64,000 bases of DNA, taken from NCBI GenBank assembly GCA_035695105.1, contig DASSEV010000089.1, positions 29,573 to 93,572 of the forward strand, read 5' to 3'. Of this stretch, positions 1 through 8,194 are shown piece by piece. The position numbers were made by a program, and so were the translations under genes. Positions within the stretch are counted from its first letter, which is position 1. Each line of letters opens with the position of its first letter. The stretch comes from JAICYJ01 sp035695105 (lineage in GTDB: Bacteria > Actinomycetota > Thermoleophilia > Gaiellales > JAICJC01). The notes beneath the pieces were generated by a model. The model saw nothing but the letters and a program-made list of their open reading frames with translations, made no database searches and was not told the DNA's origin.

Positions 1-1
1 G

Positions 2-82
2 CTCCTGGTCACGCCGAACGGTGCGCTCGCCCTCGACGCACGGATCATCCACGCCGACGAAGGAGGCGACGATGTTGGTTGA
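2..82 (+). CDS. C-terminal end of an ATP-grasp acyl/acetyl-CoA ligase (partial, starts before window)
   Basis: An open frame enters from the left edge and stops at the TGA at 80-82. Its last residues include TPNGALALDARI, which resembles the end of the ATP-grasp beta domain of ADP-forming acetyl-CoA synthetase-like proteins, where a conserved 'vDAR' closes the domain. It overlaps the start of the next gene by 11 bases, so the two are probably cotranscribed and translationally linked. A CoA ligase next to an acyl-CoA-type reductase fits fatty or aromatic acid breakdown. Only 26 residues are visible, so the family call is tentative. Confidence 0.4.
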   Translation, partial: LLVTPNGALALDARIIHADEGGDDVG

Positions 83-875
83 CGGGTGCTACGACGGCAG
101 GGTGGCTATCGTCACCGGCGGCGGCAGCGGCATGGGCCGCGCGATGGCGCAGGAGTTCGCCCGGCTGGGGGCGTCGGTGCTGGTCGCCGGACGGCGTCCG
201 GAGCCGCTCGAGGAGACCGTGGCGCTAATCGATCAGGCGGGCGGCGTGGCGGCCGCTCAGCCGACCGACGTGCGGGATCCCGATCAGGTCGACGCGATGG
301 CCGCCGCCGCGGTCGACCGCTTCGGCCGGATCGACTGCCTCGTCAACAACGCCGCCGGCAACTTCGTCGTGCGCGGCGAGGATCTCTCGCCGAACGGTTG
401 GCGCGCGGTTGTCTCGATCGTGCTCGACGGCGGCTTCCTGTGCACGCGGGCGGCAGGCCGGCGCATGATCGAGCAGGGCGGCGGCGGCGCCGTCCTCTCG
501 GTGATCGCGAGCTATGCGTGGACGGGCGGGCCGGGGACGGTGCACTCCGCCGCGGCGAAGGCGGGGCTGCTGGCGATGACGAAGACCCTCGCCGTCGAGT
601 GGGCACCGCACGGGATCCGGCTGAACACCATCTGCCCCGGGCCGACCGATACCGAGGGCGCGGGCCAGGCGCTGTGGCCCGAGCCGGCCGACCGGGCGCG
701 CGTCGAGCGGAGCGTCCCGCTCGGGCGGCTGGCGACAGTGGAAGAGATCGCGTGGTGGTCGACGGCGCTCTGCTCCCGCTTCGGGTCGTACGTGACGGGC
801 ATGAACTTCACGATCGACGGCGGGCACTGGCTGGAGCAGGAGAGCTACATGCCGTCGCTCAAGCCGCGGGACTGA
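72..875 (+). CDS. SDR-family oxidoreductase, 2,4-dienoyl-CoA reductase-like
   Basis: A 267-residue short-chain dehydrogenase. The ATG at 72 is chosen because AGGAGG sits at 61-66; a longer frame from 21 has no such site. The N-terminus has the cofactor motif TGGGSGMG, then NNAAGNF, which is typical of 2,4-dienoyl-CoA reductases rather than generic SDRs (usually NNAG). At the active site the usual YxxxK is replaced: the sequence reads HSAAAK, so the lysine is kept but the tyrosine position is serine, as in the peroxisomal DECR subfamily. It probably reduces or isomerises an unsaturated acyl-CoA with NADPH in the cytoplasm. The overlap with the upstream CoA ligase supports a role in acyl-CoA breakdown. 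Exact substrate unknown. Confidence 0.85.
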   Translation: MLVDGCYDGRVAIVTGGGSGMGRAMAQEFARLGASVLVAGRRPEPLEETVALIDQAGGVAAAQPTDVRDPDQVDAMAAAAVDRFGRIDCLVNNAAGNFVVRGEDLSPNGWRAVVSIVLDGGFLCTRAAGRRMIEQGGGGAVLSVIASYAWTGGPGTVHSAAAKAGLLAMTKTLAVEWAPHGIRLNTICPGPTDTEGAGQALWPEPADRARVERSVPLGRLATVEEIAWWSTALCSRFGSYVTGMNFTIDGGHWLEQESYMPSLKPRD

Positions 876-903
876 CGACCGCGCCACCGTCTACGTTTGG
901 CCG

Positions 904-1497
904 ATGCGGTTGCCCGGGAGAGGCGTTCCCATGGCGCTCGGAGAGGTGCGCCCGGACTGGCTGACCGCCGGTGCGCTGCGGCTCGGGCTGCTCTGCCTCG
1001 CCATCGTGGCGATTGAGCTGCTGCCGCTGCGGCTGTCGCCACGCTCGGCGGGCTGGGTGGCGGCGCTCGGCGCGGTCGCGATGGTGGCCGGGGCCGCGCT
1101 GTTCCTGGGGGCCGCGCGGCGGCTGGCCGCACACGTGCCGTTCCTGACCGAATCGCAGCAGCTGGCCGGCGCGGCGCTGCTCCAGCTCCGGCGGATCGGC
1201 CTGCCGCTGCTGGGGCTGCTCTTCTTCCTGGCCTGGACGCTCGTCTACCTCGCCGTGTGGGCCGTGCATCCCGAGCAGGCGTTCCGCGGCCTGGGGCCGC
1301 ATCCCCGATTCGCCGACTTCTTCTACTACTCGGTGTCGACGGCGCTGATCTCGCCGCCCGGCGACATCCTCGCGCACTCGCGCGGGGCACGAGGAGCGAC
1401 GATGATCGAGATGCTGACCGGCTTCGGGGTGCTCACCGCCTACCTGTCGAGCTTCGTCGACTGGGGGCGCCGTCCACCCGCCGAGGAGACGACCTAG
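904..1497 (+). CDS. ion-channel-like integral membrane protein
   Basis: A 197-residue protein with about four hydrophobic segments (roughly residues 20-38, 48-68, 98-118, 160-178). Between the last two lies FFYYSVSTALISPPGDIL, laid out like the pore loop of two-helix K+ channels but with SPPGDI where the selectivity filter TVGYGD would be, so potassium selectivity is unlikely. Start at 904: TACGTT at 892-897 lies six bases before the ATG, the spacing of a leaderless mRNA. An alternative ATG at 931 is preceded by GGGAGAGG and could also be used. Function unknown; a degenerate relative of the Ion_trans_2 fold is my best reading. Confidence 0.6.
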   Translation: MRLPGRGVPMALGEVRPDWLTAGALRLGLLCLAIVAIELLPLRLSPRSAGWVAALGAVAMVAGAALFLGAARRLAAHVPFLTESQQLAGAALLQLRRIGLPLLGLLFFLAWTLVYLAVWAVHPEQAFRGLGPHPRFADFFYYSVSTALISPPGDILAHSRGARGATMIEMLTGFGVLTAYLSSFVDWGRRPPAEETT

Positions 1498-1579
1498 CTG
1501 CGCTTGGGATCCTCGAGCCGCAGCCCGATGGCCACGAGCACGAGTTCGAGCACGATCACGCCGATCAGCAGTGCCATAG

Positions 1580-1669
1580 CGGAGAGGGAGGGATTCGAAC
1601 CCTCGCTGGAGGTTTACCCCCCAGACCCACTTAGCAGGCGGGCGCCTTAAGCCACTCGGCCACCTCTCC
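1580..1669 (-). tRNA. tRNA-Ser(GCU)
   Basis: Read on the minus strand, a 7-base acceptor stem GGAGAGG (1669-1663) pairs with CCTCTCC (1587-1581) and leaves G as discriminator. The anticodon loop CTGCTAA gives GCU, and a long variable arm, typical of class II serine tRNAs, precedes the T-arm GGTTCGAATCC. No CCA is encoded. It reads AGC and AGU codons. Confidence 0.95.
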
Positions 1670-1905
1670 CCGTCTGCGTACGATACTCGCTCGCGCCGAC
1701 GCCCGGTGGGGCGCCGCGACGCATCGGTGACGGTGGTGACCGTGGTGCGTTCACGCTCGCGCCGGGCACCGCCCGCCCGGTAGGTTTGGTTCTCGCGGCG
1801 GCGTCGCCGTGTAGACACCGGACGGCCGCCGGACGCACGGCCTGCCACCGAGGGGGGGCTCTGGAGCACTCGCAAGCGATCCCGCAGGAAGCCCGCGCGA
1901 CGGGC

Positions 1906-2997
1906 GTGCGGCGGATCCCTGCCGCCGCGCGAAACATCATCGTGCTGTGGACGGCCAGCCGCGTCGCGGTGGTCGTGTTCGGATGGCTGATGAGCGCGCG
2001 GCTGGGGTGGCACCGGGCGCTGGCTCCCTGGCAGCACCAGCCGTGGACGGCGCTGACCGGCTGGGACTCCGTCTACTACATCAGGATCGCCCACGACGGC
2101 TACGCCGAGGGGCCGCGCGTTGCGTTCTTCTCGCTCTATCCGCTGCTCATCCGCGGCACCGAGGCGGTCACGGGCCTGGGCGACGCCGTCGCCTCGCTGG
2201 CGGTCTCGAACATCGCCGCGCTGATCGGGATGATGGGTATGTACGTGCTCGGCCGCGACCGGCTGTCGCCGCAGCATGCGTGGCGCGCCGTGCTCTACCT
2301 CGTGCTCTCGCCCTACGCGTTCACGCTGGTGCTGGCCTACAGCGAGGGCGTCTTCATCGCGCTCGCGAGCTGGCTCTTCGTGTTCAGCGATCGACGGCGG
2401 TACCTCCCGGCGGCGGCGCTCGGCCTGCTCGCCGGCATGACGCGCGTCAACGGCCTGGCGCTGATCGCCCCGCTCGCGGTCGTGGCCTGGCGCCGCCGCT
2501 CACCCGCGGCGGCCGCGGTCGCCGCCGCGCCGGCGGCCGGCCTCGGCGTCCACATGCTGTGGCTCTGGCGCTCGGTCGGCGACCCGCTCGCGTTCGTCCA
2601 CGCTCAGGGCCACTGGGGCGGCCACGCCAGCTTCCCGCCCCTGGCGCTGGGCGAGGAGTTCTGGCAGTTCGCCCAGACCGGCCGGGCGATCCACCTGCTG
2701 AGCGGCCTCACCGTCGTCGTGTACCTGGCGCTGCTCGTCCCGATCCTGCGCCTGCCGCAGTTCGCGCGCCACCGCTGGGAGGACACGCTGTACGTCGCGG
2801 GCATCTTCGCCCTGCCGCTGCTGGCCGGCGTGCTCCAGTCGTCCGGCCGCTTCGGCCTGCTGGCGTTCCCGCTGTTCTTCGCCCTGGCCGACCTGGGGCT
2901 GCGGCGGCCGTCGCTGCACCGGACGTACGTCGTCTTCGCGCCGGTGTTCCAGATCCTCGCGTTCGGCTACGTGGCGCTCGGCTACCTGGTGCCCTGA
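1906..2997 (+). CDS. PIG-V-like mannosyltransferase, integral membrane
   Basis: A polytopic membrane protein of about 363 residues. Near the N-terminus it carries WDSVYYIRIAHDGY followed by FFSLYPLLIR, the conserved luminal/extracytoplasmic loop of the PIG-V family (GT76), whose members transfer mannose from a polyprenyl-phosphate donor. The family acidic residue in WDS is present. About eight hydrophobic segments follow. The start is uncertain: the frame is open back to 1786 (TTG), there is a CTG at 1861 behind GAGGGGGGG, and GTG at 1906 is the first standard start before the first membrane helix. It stands alone and converges on the next gene with a 4-base gap. Likely acts in envelope glycan or lipoglycan synthesis (inference). 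Confidence 0.75.
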   Translation: MRRIPAAARNIIVLWTASRVAVVVFGWLMSARLGWHRALAPWQHQPWTALTGWDSVYYIRIAHDGYAEGPRVAFFSLYPLLIRGTEAVTGLGDAVASLAVSNIAALIGMMGMYVLGRDRLSPQHAWRAVLYLVLSPYAFTLVLAYSEGVFIALASWLFVFSDRRRYLPAAALGLLAGMTRVNGLALIAPLAVVAWRRRSPAAAAVAAAPAAGLGVHMLWLWRSVGDPLAFVHAQGHWGGHASFPPLALGEEFWQFAQTGRAIHLLSGLTVVVYLALLVPILRLPQFARHRWEDTLYVAGIFALPLLAGVLQSSGRFGLLAFPLFFALADLGLRRPSLHRTYVVFAPVFQILAFGYVALGYLVP

Positions 2998-3001
2998 GGG
3001 G

Positions 3002-4951
3002 CTACTTCTCGAGCCAGGTGGTGTGGCCGATGGCCACCCCGTTCGGCCGCCGCTGCGTGTAGGCGTACAGGTAGAACGTGTAGGAGCCGCCGTGCGCGAG
3101 CTGCCGGCGCTGCCGCGCGTACGTCCAGCTGGACGGGATCTGGAACTCGCTGCGCGATACGTAGTGCACCCATATCGTCTTCCCGCTGTGCTGCAGGATG
3201 AACGCGTACGACCGCGTGCCCGTGTAGCCCAGCCAGTCCACCTTCGGAGTGAGGTCGGCGATCAGGCCGTTGTTGCGCGGGCTGCAGATGCGGCCGGTGT
3301 GCGCCTTCGCGTGCACGCCCGCGGAGTAGACGAGGCGCTTGCCGTTGTACGACCCATACTGCGCGAACAACGTGTACCGGTAGGTGTGGAACTGCTTGGG
3401 CTCGGTGTCGACCACTGACCCCCCGGAGTGCTCCACGACGGTGCCGTCGCCCGGATTGGTCGGATACGTGCGGCTTCGCCGGACGATGACGACCTTGCGG
3501 AAGTACTGACCATCCGGGGACGTCCAGGTCAGCTTGACATCGCCGCATCCTGACGCCGCCCGCACCGACGTTGCGTCCGCCGGAGGCGTTCCCTGGCCGG
3601 ACAACGAGATGCTCTGATCGGGGCCCGCATTGTTGACGAACGTCAGCGTGGCCACCCTGCTGCCGGCCCCTCCCGGGCCGAAGGACACGTTGGCCGTGCA
3701 CGACTGGCTGGGTGCGATCGGCCCGTCCGTGCACGTCTGCCCGGCCAGCTTGAAGGACTTGTAGTTGGTGCCGCTCAGGCGCACCGAGCTGATCTGCAGA
3801 GGCGCCTGCCCGGTGTTGGTGATGGTCACCTGCTGCGAGGGGCTGAGGTGGCCGGCGGTGAGGTTGCCGAACGCGACGCTGGTCGGGTTGGCGTGGATGC
3901 CCGGGACCAGCACGGTGCCGGTGATCGTCACCTGCTGCGGACTGTCCGGCGCGTCGTCGAGGAACGAGACTGTGCCCTGCACCGTGCCTCCGGTTGTCGG
4001 CAGGAAGCGGATCTGCGTCGAGCACTGCTGCCCGGGGGCCAGCGTCGCATTGCCGCAGTTGCCCGCGCCGGTGTTCGTGAACTCGGCGTTGCCCGTGAGG
4101 GTGGCATGCTGGACGTCCATCGGGGCCTGCCCCGTGTTCGTGAGCGTCACCGGCAGCGTCTGCGCGACGTTGAGCGGCGTGGCGAAGGCAACGGCGGCCG
4201 GCACGGAGGCCTGGGGCACCGTGCCGGTGCCGTCCAGCTCGACGGGGAAGGGCGCGAGCTGGTTGCTGATGATGGTCAGCGCGCCCTGCGTCGGGCCTGC
4301 TGCGACCGGAAGGAACTGTGCGGTCACGGTGCACTGGTCGTTCGGCGCCAGCGTGGTGCCGCTGCAGCCGTCGTTGCCGGCCGAGAAGCCGCTGCCCGTC
4401 ACCGTCGTGCCGGTGATGTCCAGGTTGGCGTTGCCTGTGTTGGTGACGGTGAACTGCTGCGTGTCGGCCGGCGCGGCTCCAACCTTGTGGTTGCCGAAGT
4501 CATAGGGGCTGGCCGGTGAGACGCCGATCGCCGGGGCGGGCGCGGGCGAGACGGATGCGCTGACCGGCAGCGTGTCCGTCCCCAGGGACTCGCTCAGCGA
4601 CATCGTGGACGAGTACGACCCCGCCGACGCCGGATCGAACGTGACGTTCAGGCTGCAGCTGTCGCCCGGCTGCAGGGTCGCGCCGGCACACCCGTCGTTC
4701 GAGGTTCCAAAGGCACCCGGGTTCGGGGCGCCGAACGTGACGTCCGCCTGGTCAATCGTCATTGCCGTGTCGGGGCTGCTGTTCGTCAGCGTCACCGGAA
4801 CGGACGCCTGCGGATCCCCCGCCTGCAAGGAGCCGAAGTCGACGGAGCTCGGCGTGAACGTGCCGGGGCCAGGGTTGGCCGATGACACACCGGCGCTGGC
4901 AAGCACCAGGGTCGCCAGCAGCACGAGAAGGGCGGGAAGACGGCGACGCAT
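3002..4951 (-). CDS. secreted protein with tandem choice-of-anchor D / ASPM-SPD-2-Hydin Ig-like repeats
   Basis: A 649-residue exported protein. Residues 1-25 form a signal peptide (MRRRLP, a hydrophobic run, then SSA-NPG). The next roughly 450 residues are about four repeats of 100-110 residues, each with an FG motif (VDFGSL, YDFGNH, VAFATP, VAFGNL), a VTLTNTG or VTITNTG strand and a paired-cysteine segment near DGCxGxTLxPxxxC. This is the Ig-like fold named choice-of-anchor D, used as an extracellular spacer. The C-terminal part, from about residue 455, resembles a fibronectin-like beta domain. The gene follows 4956-5498 by only four bases, so the two form an operon. Likely a cell-surface scaffold; ligand unknown. 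Confidence 0.75.
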   Translation of the reverse strand: MRRRLPALLVLLATLVLASAGVSSANPGPGTFTPSSVDFGSLQAGDPQASVPVTLTNSSPDTAMTIDQADVTFGAPNPGAFGTSNDGCAGATLQPGDSCSLNVTFDPASAGSYSSTMSLSESLGTDTLPVSASVSPAPAPAIGVSPASPYDFGNHKVGAAPADTQQFTVTNTGNANLDITGTTVTGSGFSAGNDGCSGTTLAPNDQCTVTAQFLPVAAGPTQGALTIISNQLAPFPVELDGTGTVPQASVPAAVAFATPLNVAQTLPVTLTNTGQAPMDVQHATLTGNAEFTNTGAGNCGNATLAPGQQCSTQIRFLPTTGGTVQGTVSFLDDAPDSPQQVTITGTVLVPGIHANPTSVAFGNLTAGHLSPSQQVTITNTGQAPLQISSVRLSGTNYKSFKLAGQTCTDGPIAPSQSCTANVSFGPGGAGSRVATLTFVNNAGPDQSISLSGQGTPPADATSVRAASGCGDVKLTWTSPDGQYFRKVVIVRRSRTYPTNPGDGTVVEHSGGSVVDTEPKQFHTYRYTLFAQYGSYNGKRLVYSAGVHAKAHTGRICSPRNNGLIADLTPKVDWLGYTGTRSYAFILQHSGKTIWVHYVSRSEFQIPSSWTYARQRRQLAHGGSYTFYLYAYTQRRPNGVAIGHTTWLEK

Positions 4952-4955
4952 ACGG

Positions 4956-5498
4956 CTAGCGGATCAGGATGTTGCCGCCGCCGACCTTGCGCCGGTCGTC
5001 GGATCTGCTTCGGGAGACGGCCATCGAGACGCCCAGAGCGAGGGCGGCGAGCAGCACGAGCGACCCTGCCGCGATGGAGGCGAAGATCGCGATGCGAGGC
5101 ACAGCGGCCGAGGACGAGGCTGCCGTGGAACGAGTGGTGACGTTCGTCCGCGCCGCGTTCGACAGCGATCCGGCGGCGGCCACGCCCGTCGACGTGCTCT
5201 TCGGCGGAGCTGTGTGCGTGTGGCGCTTTGCGACGTGCTTCTTCTTCGGATGCGTGCTGGCGGTGGACGTATGCGCGCTGGTCGCCGGCGGCGGAGCCGA
5301 CGTGGTCACCGGCGTCGTCGTGGTGGCCGGCGGCGGGCTGCTGGTCGTCGTCGGCGGGGGCGGGGGTGCCGACGTGCTCGTGGGCGGCGGAGGCGGCGGA
5401 GGCGGCGTGCCGGCCACCGCCACCGAGGCCAGCGCAAGGCCGGCGGCGAGCGCCACCGCGCATCCGACGACCGACCCTATGACCCTCGTAGCCCTCAA
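4956..5498 (-). CDS. Pro/Thr-rich stalk protein with C-terminal membrane anchor
   Basis: A 180-residue low-complexity protein: a signal-like hydrophobic N-terminus (residues 7-30), a Pro/Thr/Ser-rich stalk (31-80) including eight consecutive prolines, a Lys/His-rich patch KKKHVAKRH, then a transmembrane helix near residues 133-160 and a short basic tail. This is the design of a wall-spanning stalk fixed in the membrane. It is the first gene of a two-gene operon with the Ig-like repeat protein 3002-4951. It could present or anchor that partner outside the cell; that link is an inference from spacing and design alone. Low-complexity proteins like this diverge fast, so homologues would be recognised by layout, not by residues. 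Confidence 0.65.
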   Translation of the reverse strand: MRATRVIGSVVGCAVALAAGLALASVAVAGTPPPPPPPPTSTSAPPPPPTTTSSPPPATTTTPVTTSAPPPATSAHTSTASTHPKKKHVAKRHTHTAPPKSTSTGVAAAGSLSNAARTNVTTRSTAASSSAAVPRIAIFASIAAGSLVLLAALALGVSMAVSRSRSDDRRKVGGGNILIR

Positions 5499-5605
5499 TG
5501 TGCCCCCTGCGCGAGCCGCCTGCCCTGGACGACCCGCACCCCGTGGTATTCATCCGAGACTAGCAGGGTGGGAGTCGCAGTCAAGTCGGCGCGCCCCGCC
5601 CGCCG

Positions 5606-5791
5606 TCAGGCGACGACCTCGCCCTCGAGCACCTCCGTCTCGTCGGCGCACAGCTCGTCCTGCGGGCCGATGACGACCGTGTCCGCCCAGAAGAACTGAC
5701 GGTTCAGCGCGTCATATACGTCGACCATCCCCGGCAGCTCGGAGCGAAGCTCGGAGGGGGCGGCGGTGACGAGGATGCGCTCACGGTTCAC
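5606..5791 (-). CDS. small acidic protein of unknown function
   Basis: A 61-residue frame from GTG at 5791 to the stop at 5606. The start is chosen because TACGCT (5803-5798 on this strand) lies exactly six bases upstream, the leaderless pattern seen at many genes in this window; an ATG at 5818 would lengthen it by nine residues. The product has a mixed N-terminal half (RERILVTAAPSELRSELPGM), an aromatic core RQFFWADTVVIG, and an acidic tail with six Asp/Glu. I do not recognise a family. It is divergent from the DEAD-box helicase. Confidence 0.5.
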   Translation of the reverse strand: MNRERILVTAAPSELRSELPGMVDVYDALNRQFFWADTVVIGPQDELCADETEVLEGEVVA

Positions 5792-5837
5792 GGTTCGAGC
5801 GTACGAGCCGATGGACATGTTGTCGACCCCCACTGCT

Positions 5838-5950
5838 ACCCTGCAAGCACGGGCGGCGGAGTGCCGCCCCGTGAGGTTCCATCTCTCCCGCGTGAGGGCC
5901 GGACCCTCGCCCAGACGATGGCGGCCGTGGCCGGCCGCCCAAGGAGAGAC
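5838..5950 (+). promoter_or_regulatory. structured leader of the DEAD-box helicase gene
   Basis: A candidate -10 (TACCCT, 5838-5843) lies about 100 bases before the helicase ATG. The intervening leader holds a perfect 7-bp hairpin (5852-5858 with 5864-5870) and a second GGCGGCC/GGCCGCC inverted repeat near 5921-5940, just before the ribosome site. No good -35 was seen. Long structured leaders are known on cold-inducible helicase genes; here that is only a possibility. Confidence 0.35.
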
Positions 5951-7132
5951 ATGACCGATACGACTTTTCGCGGCCTCGGCGTGAGTGCGCCCGTGGCCGA
6001 GGTGCTCGCCGAGAGCGGCATCGAGACCCCCTTCGAGATCCAGGGCCGGGTGCTGCCGGACGCCCTGGCCGGGCAGGATGTGCTGGCCAAGGCGCCGACC
6101 GGCTCCGGCAAGACGCTTGCCTTCGGCATCCCGCTGGTCGAGCGGGTGGATCCCGCCGCCGGCCAGCCGTCGGCGCTCGTCCTCGTGCCGACGCGGGAGC
6201 TGGCGGCGCAGGTGGGCGAGGTGCTCGAGGGCATCGCGGCCGCCCGTGGCCTCAAGGTGGCGACCGCGTACGGCGGCGTCGGGCTCCGCGACCAGGCCAA
6301 GCGCGCCGCGCAAGCGCACCTGGTGGTGGCCACGCCTGGGCGGCTGGAGGATCTCGCCTCGCGGCGGATGCTGTCGCTGTCGGGCGTGACGATGCTGGTG
6401 CTGGACGAGGCCGACAGGATGCTCGACATGGGCTTCCAGCCGCAGGTCGACCGGATCGTGCGGCGCCTGCCGAAGGCCCGCCAGACCATGTTCTTCTCGG
6501 CGACGCTGGATGGTGAGGTGGGCAGGCTGGCGCGCAGCTACACGAGCGATCCGGCGCGCCACGAGGCCAACCCGGACTCCGAGACGGTGGAGGAGGTCGA
6601 CCACCTCTTCGTCCAGGTGACGCCCGAGACCAAGATCCAGACCCTGATCGACCTGCTCGGCGAGTCCGACAACCACACGCTGGTCTTCGTGCGCACCAAG
6701 CGCGGCGCCGACCGGCTGCTGGCCAAGCTGCGGGAGCGCGGCGTCTCCGCCGTCGCCATGCACGGCGACATGACCCAGGCGGCGCGTGAGCGCGCGTGGG
6801 AGCGGTTCGAGACCGGCAAGGCGCGGACGCTGGTCGCGACCGACGTGGCGGCGCGCGGGCTGGATCTGGACTCGATCACCCACGTCATCAACTTCGACCC
6901 GCCCGAGGACAACAAGGGCTACGTCCACCGGATCGGCCGCACGGGCCGGGCGGGACGCAGCGGCGTGGGCGTGACGCTCGTGACCCGCGACCAGCAGGCC
7001 GACGTCAGCCGTATCGCCGCGCGGCTCGACCTCAAGGACGAGTTCACCAGCTCCGGGATGGCCGTGGCGCCGCCGCGCCTCGTCTACAGCTCGCGCAAGG
7101 GCCGCCGAGGCGGCGGCCGGCGCGGCTGGTGA
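5951..7132 (+). CDS. DEAD-box ATP-dependent RNA helicase
   Basis: A 393-residue RNA helicase core. Start at 5951 because AAGGAGAGAC immediately precedes the ATG. All motifs are visible in order: Q motif (ETPFEIQ), motif I APTGSGKT, Ia PTREL, Ib TPGR, II DEAD, III SAT, V ARGLDL, and VI HRIGRTGRAG. The C-terminal tail is short and basic (KGRRGGGRRGW), much shorter than in RhlE/CsdA types with long RGG tails. It unwinds short RNA duplexes using ATP, probably in ribosome assembly, mRNA decay or cold adaptation. The stop overlaps the GTG of the next gene, so a methyltransferase-like protein is made in step with it. Confidence 0.95.
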   Translation: MTDTTFRGLGVSAPVAEVLAESGIETPFEIQGRVLPDALAGQDVLAKAPTGSGKTLAFGIPLVERVDPAAGQPSALVLVPTRELAAQVGEVLEGIAAARGLKVATAYGGVGLRDQAKRAAQAHLVVATPGRLEDLASRRMLSLSGVTMLVLDEADRMLDMGFQPQVDRIVRRLPKARQTMFFSATLDGEVGRLARSYTSDPARHEANPDSETVEEVDHLFVQVTPETKIQTLIDLLGESDNHTLVFVRTKRGADRLLAKLRERGVSAVAMHGDMTQAARERAWERFETGKARTLVATDVAARGLDLDSITHVINFDPPEDNKGYVHRIGRTGRAGRSGVGVTLVTRDQQADVSRIAARLDLKDEFTSSGMAVAPPRLVYSSRKGRRGGGRRGW

Positions 7133-7761
7133 GCGGGGAGCGGCAGCTCGACTGGCGGTCGCTGCTCCGCGACCCCTCCCTCTTTGACACCCTGACCGGA
7201 CAGAACGACTACCTCGACGAGTTCGTCCGGGTTCACAAGACCATCCAGTGGCCCAGGCACCTGGACGAGCGCCCGCGGCTGGTGCAGACCTACTCGTGGG
7301 CGCTCCCCACCGACGAGGCGCTCGACGTGGTCGCCCGCTACCAGCCGATCGTCGAGATGGGCGCCGGAGGCGGCTACTGGGCGCACCTGATGCGTCAGCG
7401 CGGCATCGACGTGATCGCCTACGACCGCGAGCGGCCACACGACGACAACTACTTCGCGCGGCACCTGTGGACGCAGATCGACCCGGGCCGGCCCTCCGCG
7501 CTGCGCCGGCACCCGGACCGCTCGCTGTTCCTCTGCTGGCCTCCGAACAACAGCCCGATGGGGACGAACTGCCTCAAGGAGTGGACCGGGCGCCATCTGA
7601 TCCACGTCGGCGAGTGGCGCATCTCCACCGGCAGCAAGGGCTTCTACGATCGGCTGGAGGCGGGGTTCGAGCTGGTCGAGAAGCTGTCGATCCCGCAGTG
7701 GGAGGGCATGTACGACATGCTCACCGTCTGGCGGCGCAACGAAGCTGGCCGGCCCTTCTAG
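7129..7761 (+). CDS. SAM-dependent methyltransferase-like protein
   Basis: A 210-residue protein starting at GTG 7129, which overlaps the helicase stop by four bases (GTGA). The motif IVEMGAGGGYWAHLM followed by IDVIAYD is a class I methyltransferase motif I plus the acidic end of strand beta 2. Later, LFLCWPPNNSPMG sits at motif IV, resembling the NPPY-like loops of amino- and base-methyltransferases. The N-terminal 60 residues lack a known domain. The substrate is unknown; coupling to an RNA helicase makes RNA or a ribosomal component a reasonable guess (inference). Its stop codon overlaps that of the convergent next gene. Confidence 0.65.
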   Translation: MSGERQLDWRSLLRDPSLFDTLTGQNDYLDEFVRVHKTIQWPRHLDERPRLVQTYSWALPTDEALDVVARYQPIVEMGAGGGYWAHLMRQRGIDVIAYDRERPHDDNYFARHLWTQIDPGRPSALRRHPDRSLFLCWPPNNSPMGTNCLKEWTGRHLIHVGEWRISTGSKGFYDRLEAGFELVEKLSIPQWEGMYDMLTVWRRNEAGRPF

Positions 7762-8135
7762 GCGGCGCGCAGGTGCACGACCTCGCCCTGGCCGGCGTTG
7801 TGCAGGATGGTCGCGACCAGGTCGTCGAAGCCGGGCATCGACTCCGTGATCTCGATCTGCCGGGCAGGGTTGGCCGCGACCACGTGCACGATCATGCGCC
7901 CCCAGGTCGTGCGCGAGCGGTGCACCGCCCCCACCTCGTCCCAGGGGATGCGCGCGTAGCCGCTCAGCGACCGGGCGAGGATGCCGTCCTCCGACAGCTG
8001 CACCCGGTCGGCGCGGCGGGCCGCCGGCCACAGCAGCCCGGCCAGCGGGCGCAGGAACGGCAGCACGCGCGCGGCGCCGTGCGCGCGGTTGCGCAGCGGG
8101 CAGTGCTCGTACTCGAACACGACGTGGTCGTCCAT
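7758..8135 (-). CDS. PH-like small protein, function unknown
   Basis: A 125-residue protein. The ATG at 8135 has GATATT seven bases upstream, suggesting a leaderless start; the frame is open further upstream to 8198. The order of strands and one helix (VQLSEDGILARSLSGYARIPWDEVGAVHRSRTTW split across two hairpins) looks like a bacterial PH domain, with a hydrophobic patch LRPLAGLLWPAA near residues 25-40 that may touch the membrane. No catalytic motif. It converges on the methyltransferase-like gene, the two stop codons overlapping. Confidence 0.5.
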   Translation of the reverse strand: MDDHVVFEYEHCPLRNRAHGAARVLPFLRPLAGLLWPAARRADRVQLSEDGILARSLSGYARIPWDEVGAVHRSRTTWGRMIVHVVAANPARQIEITESMPGFDDLVATILHNAGQGEVVHLRAA

Positions 8136-8194
8136 CAGTTCGAATATCGCCGGTGCCGGGCATCGCGTGCATCCGCCGGGTGGGGGAGCCGCAC

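Noticed and set aside
1579..1634. Protein frame reading GEGGIRTLAG
   Set aside because: A well-known false translation of serine tRNA genes; the locus is tRNA-Ser.
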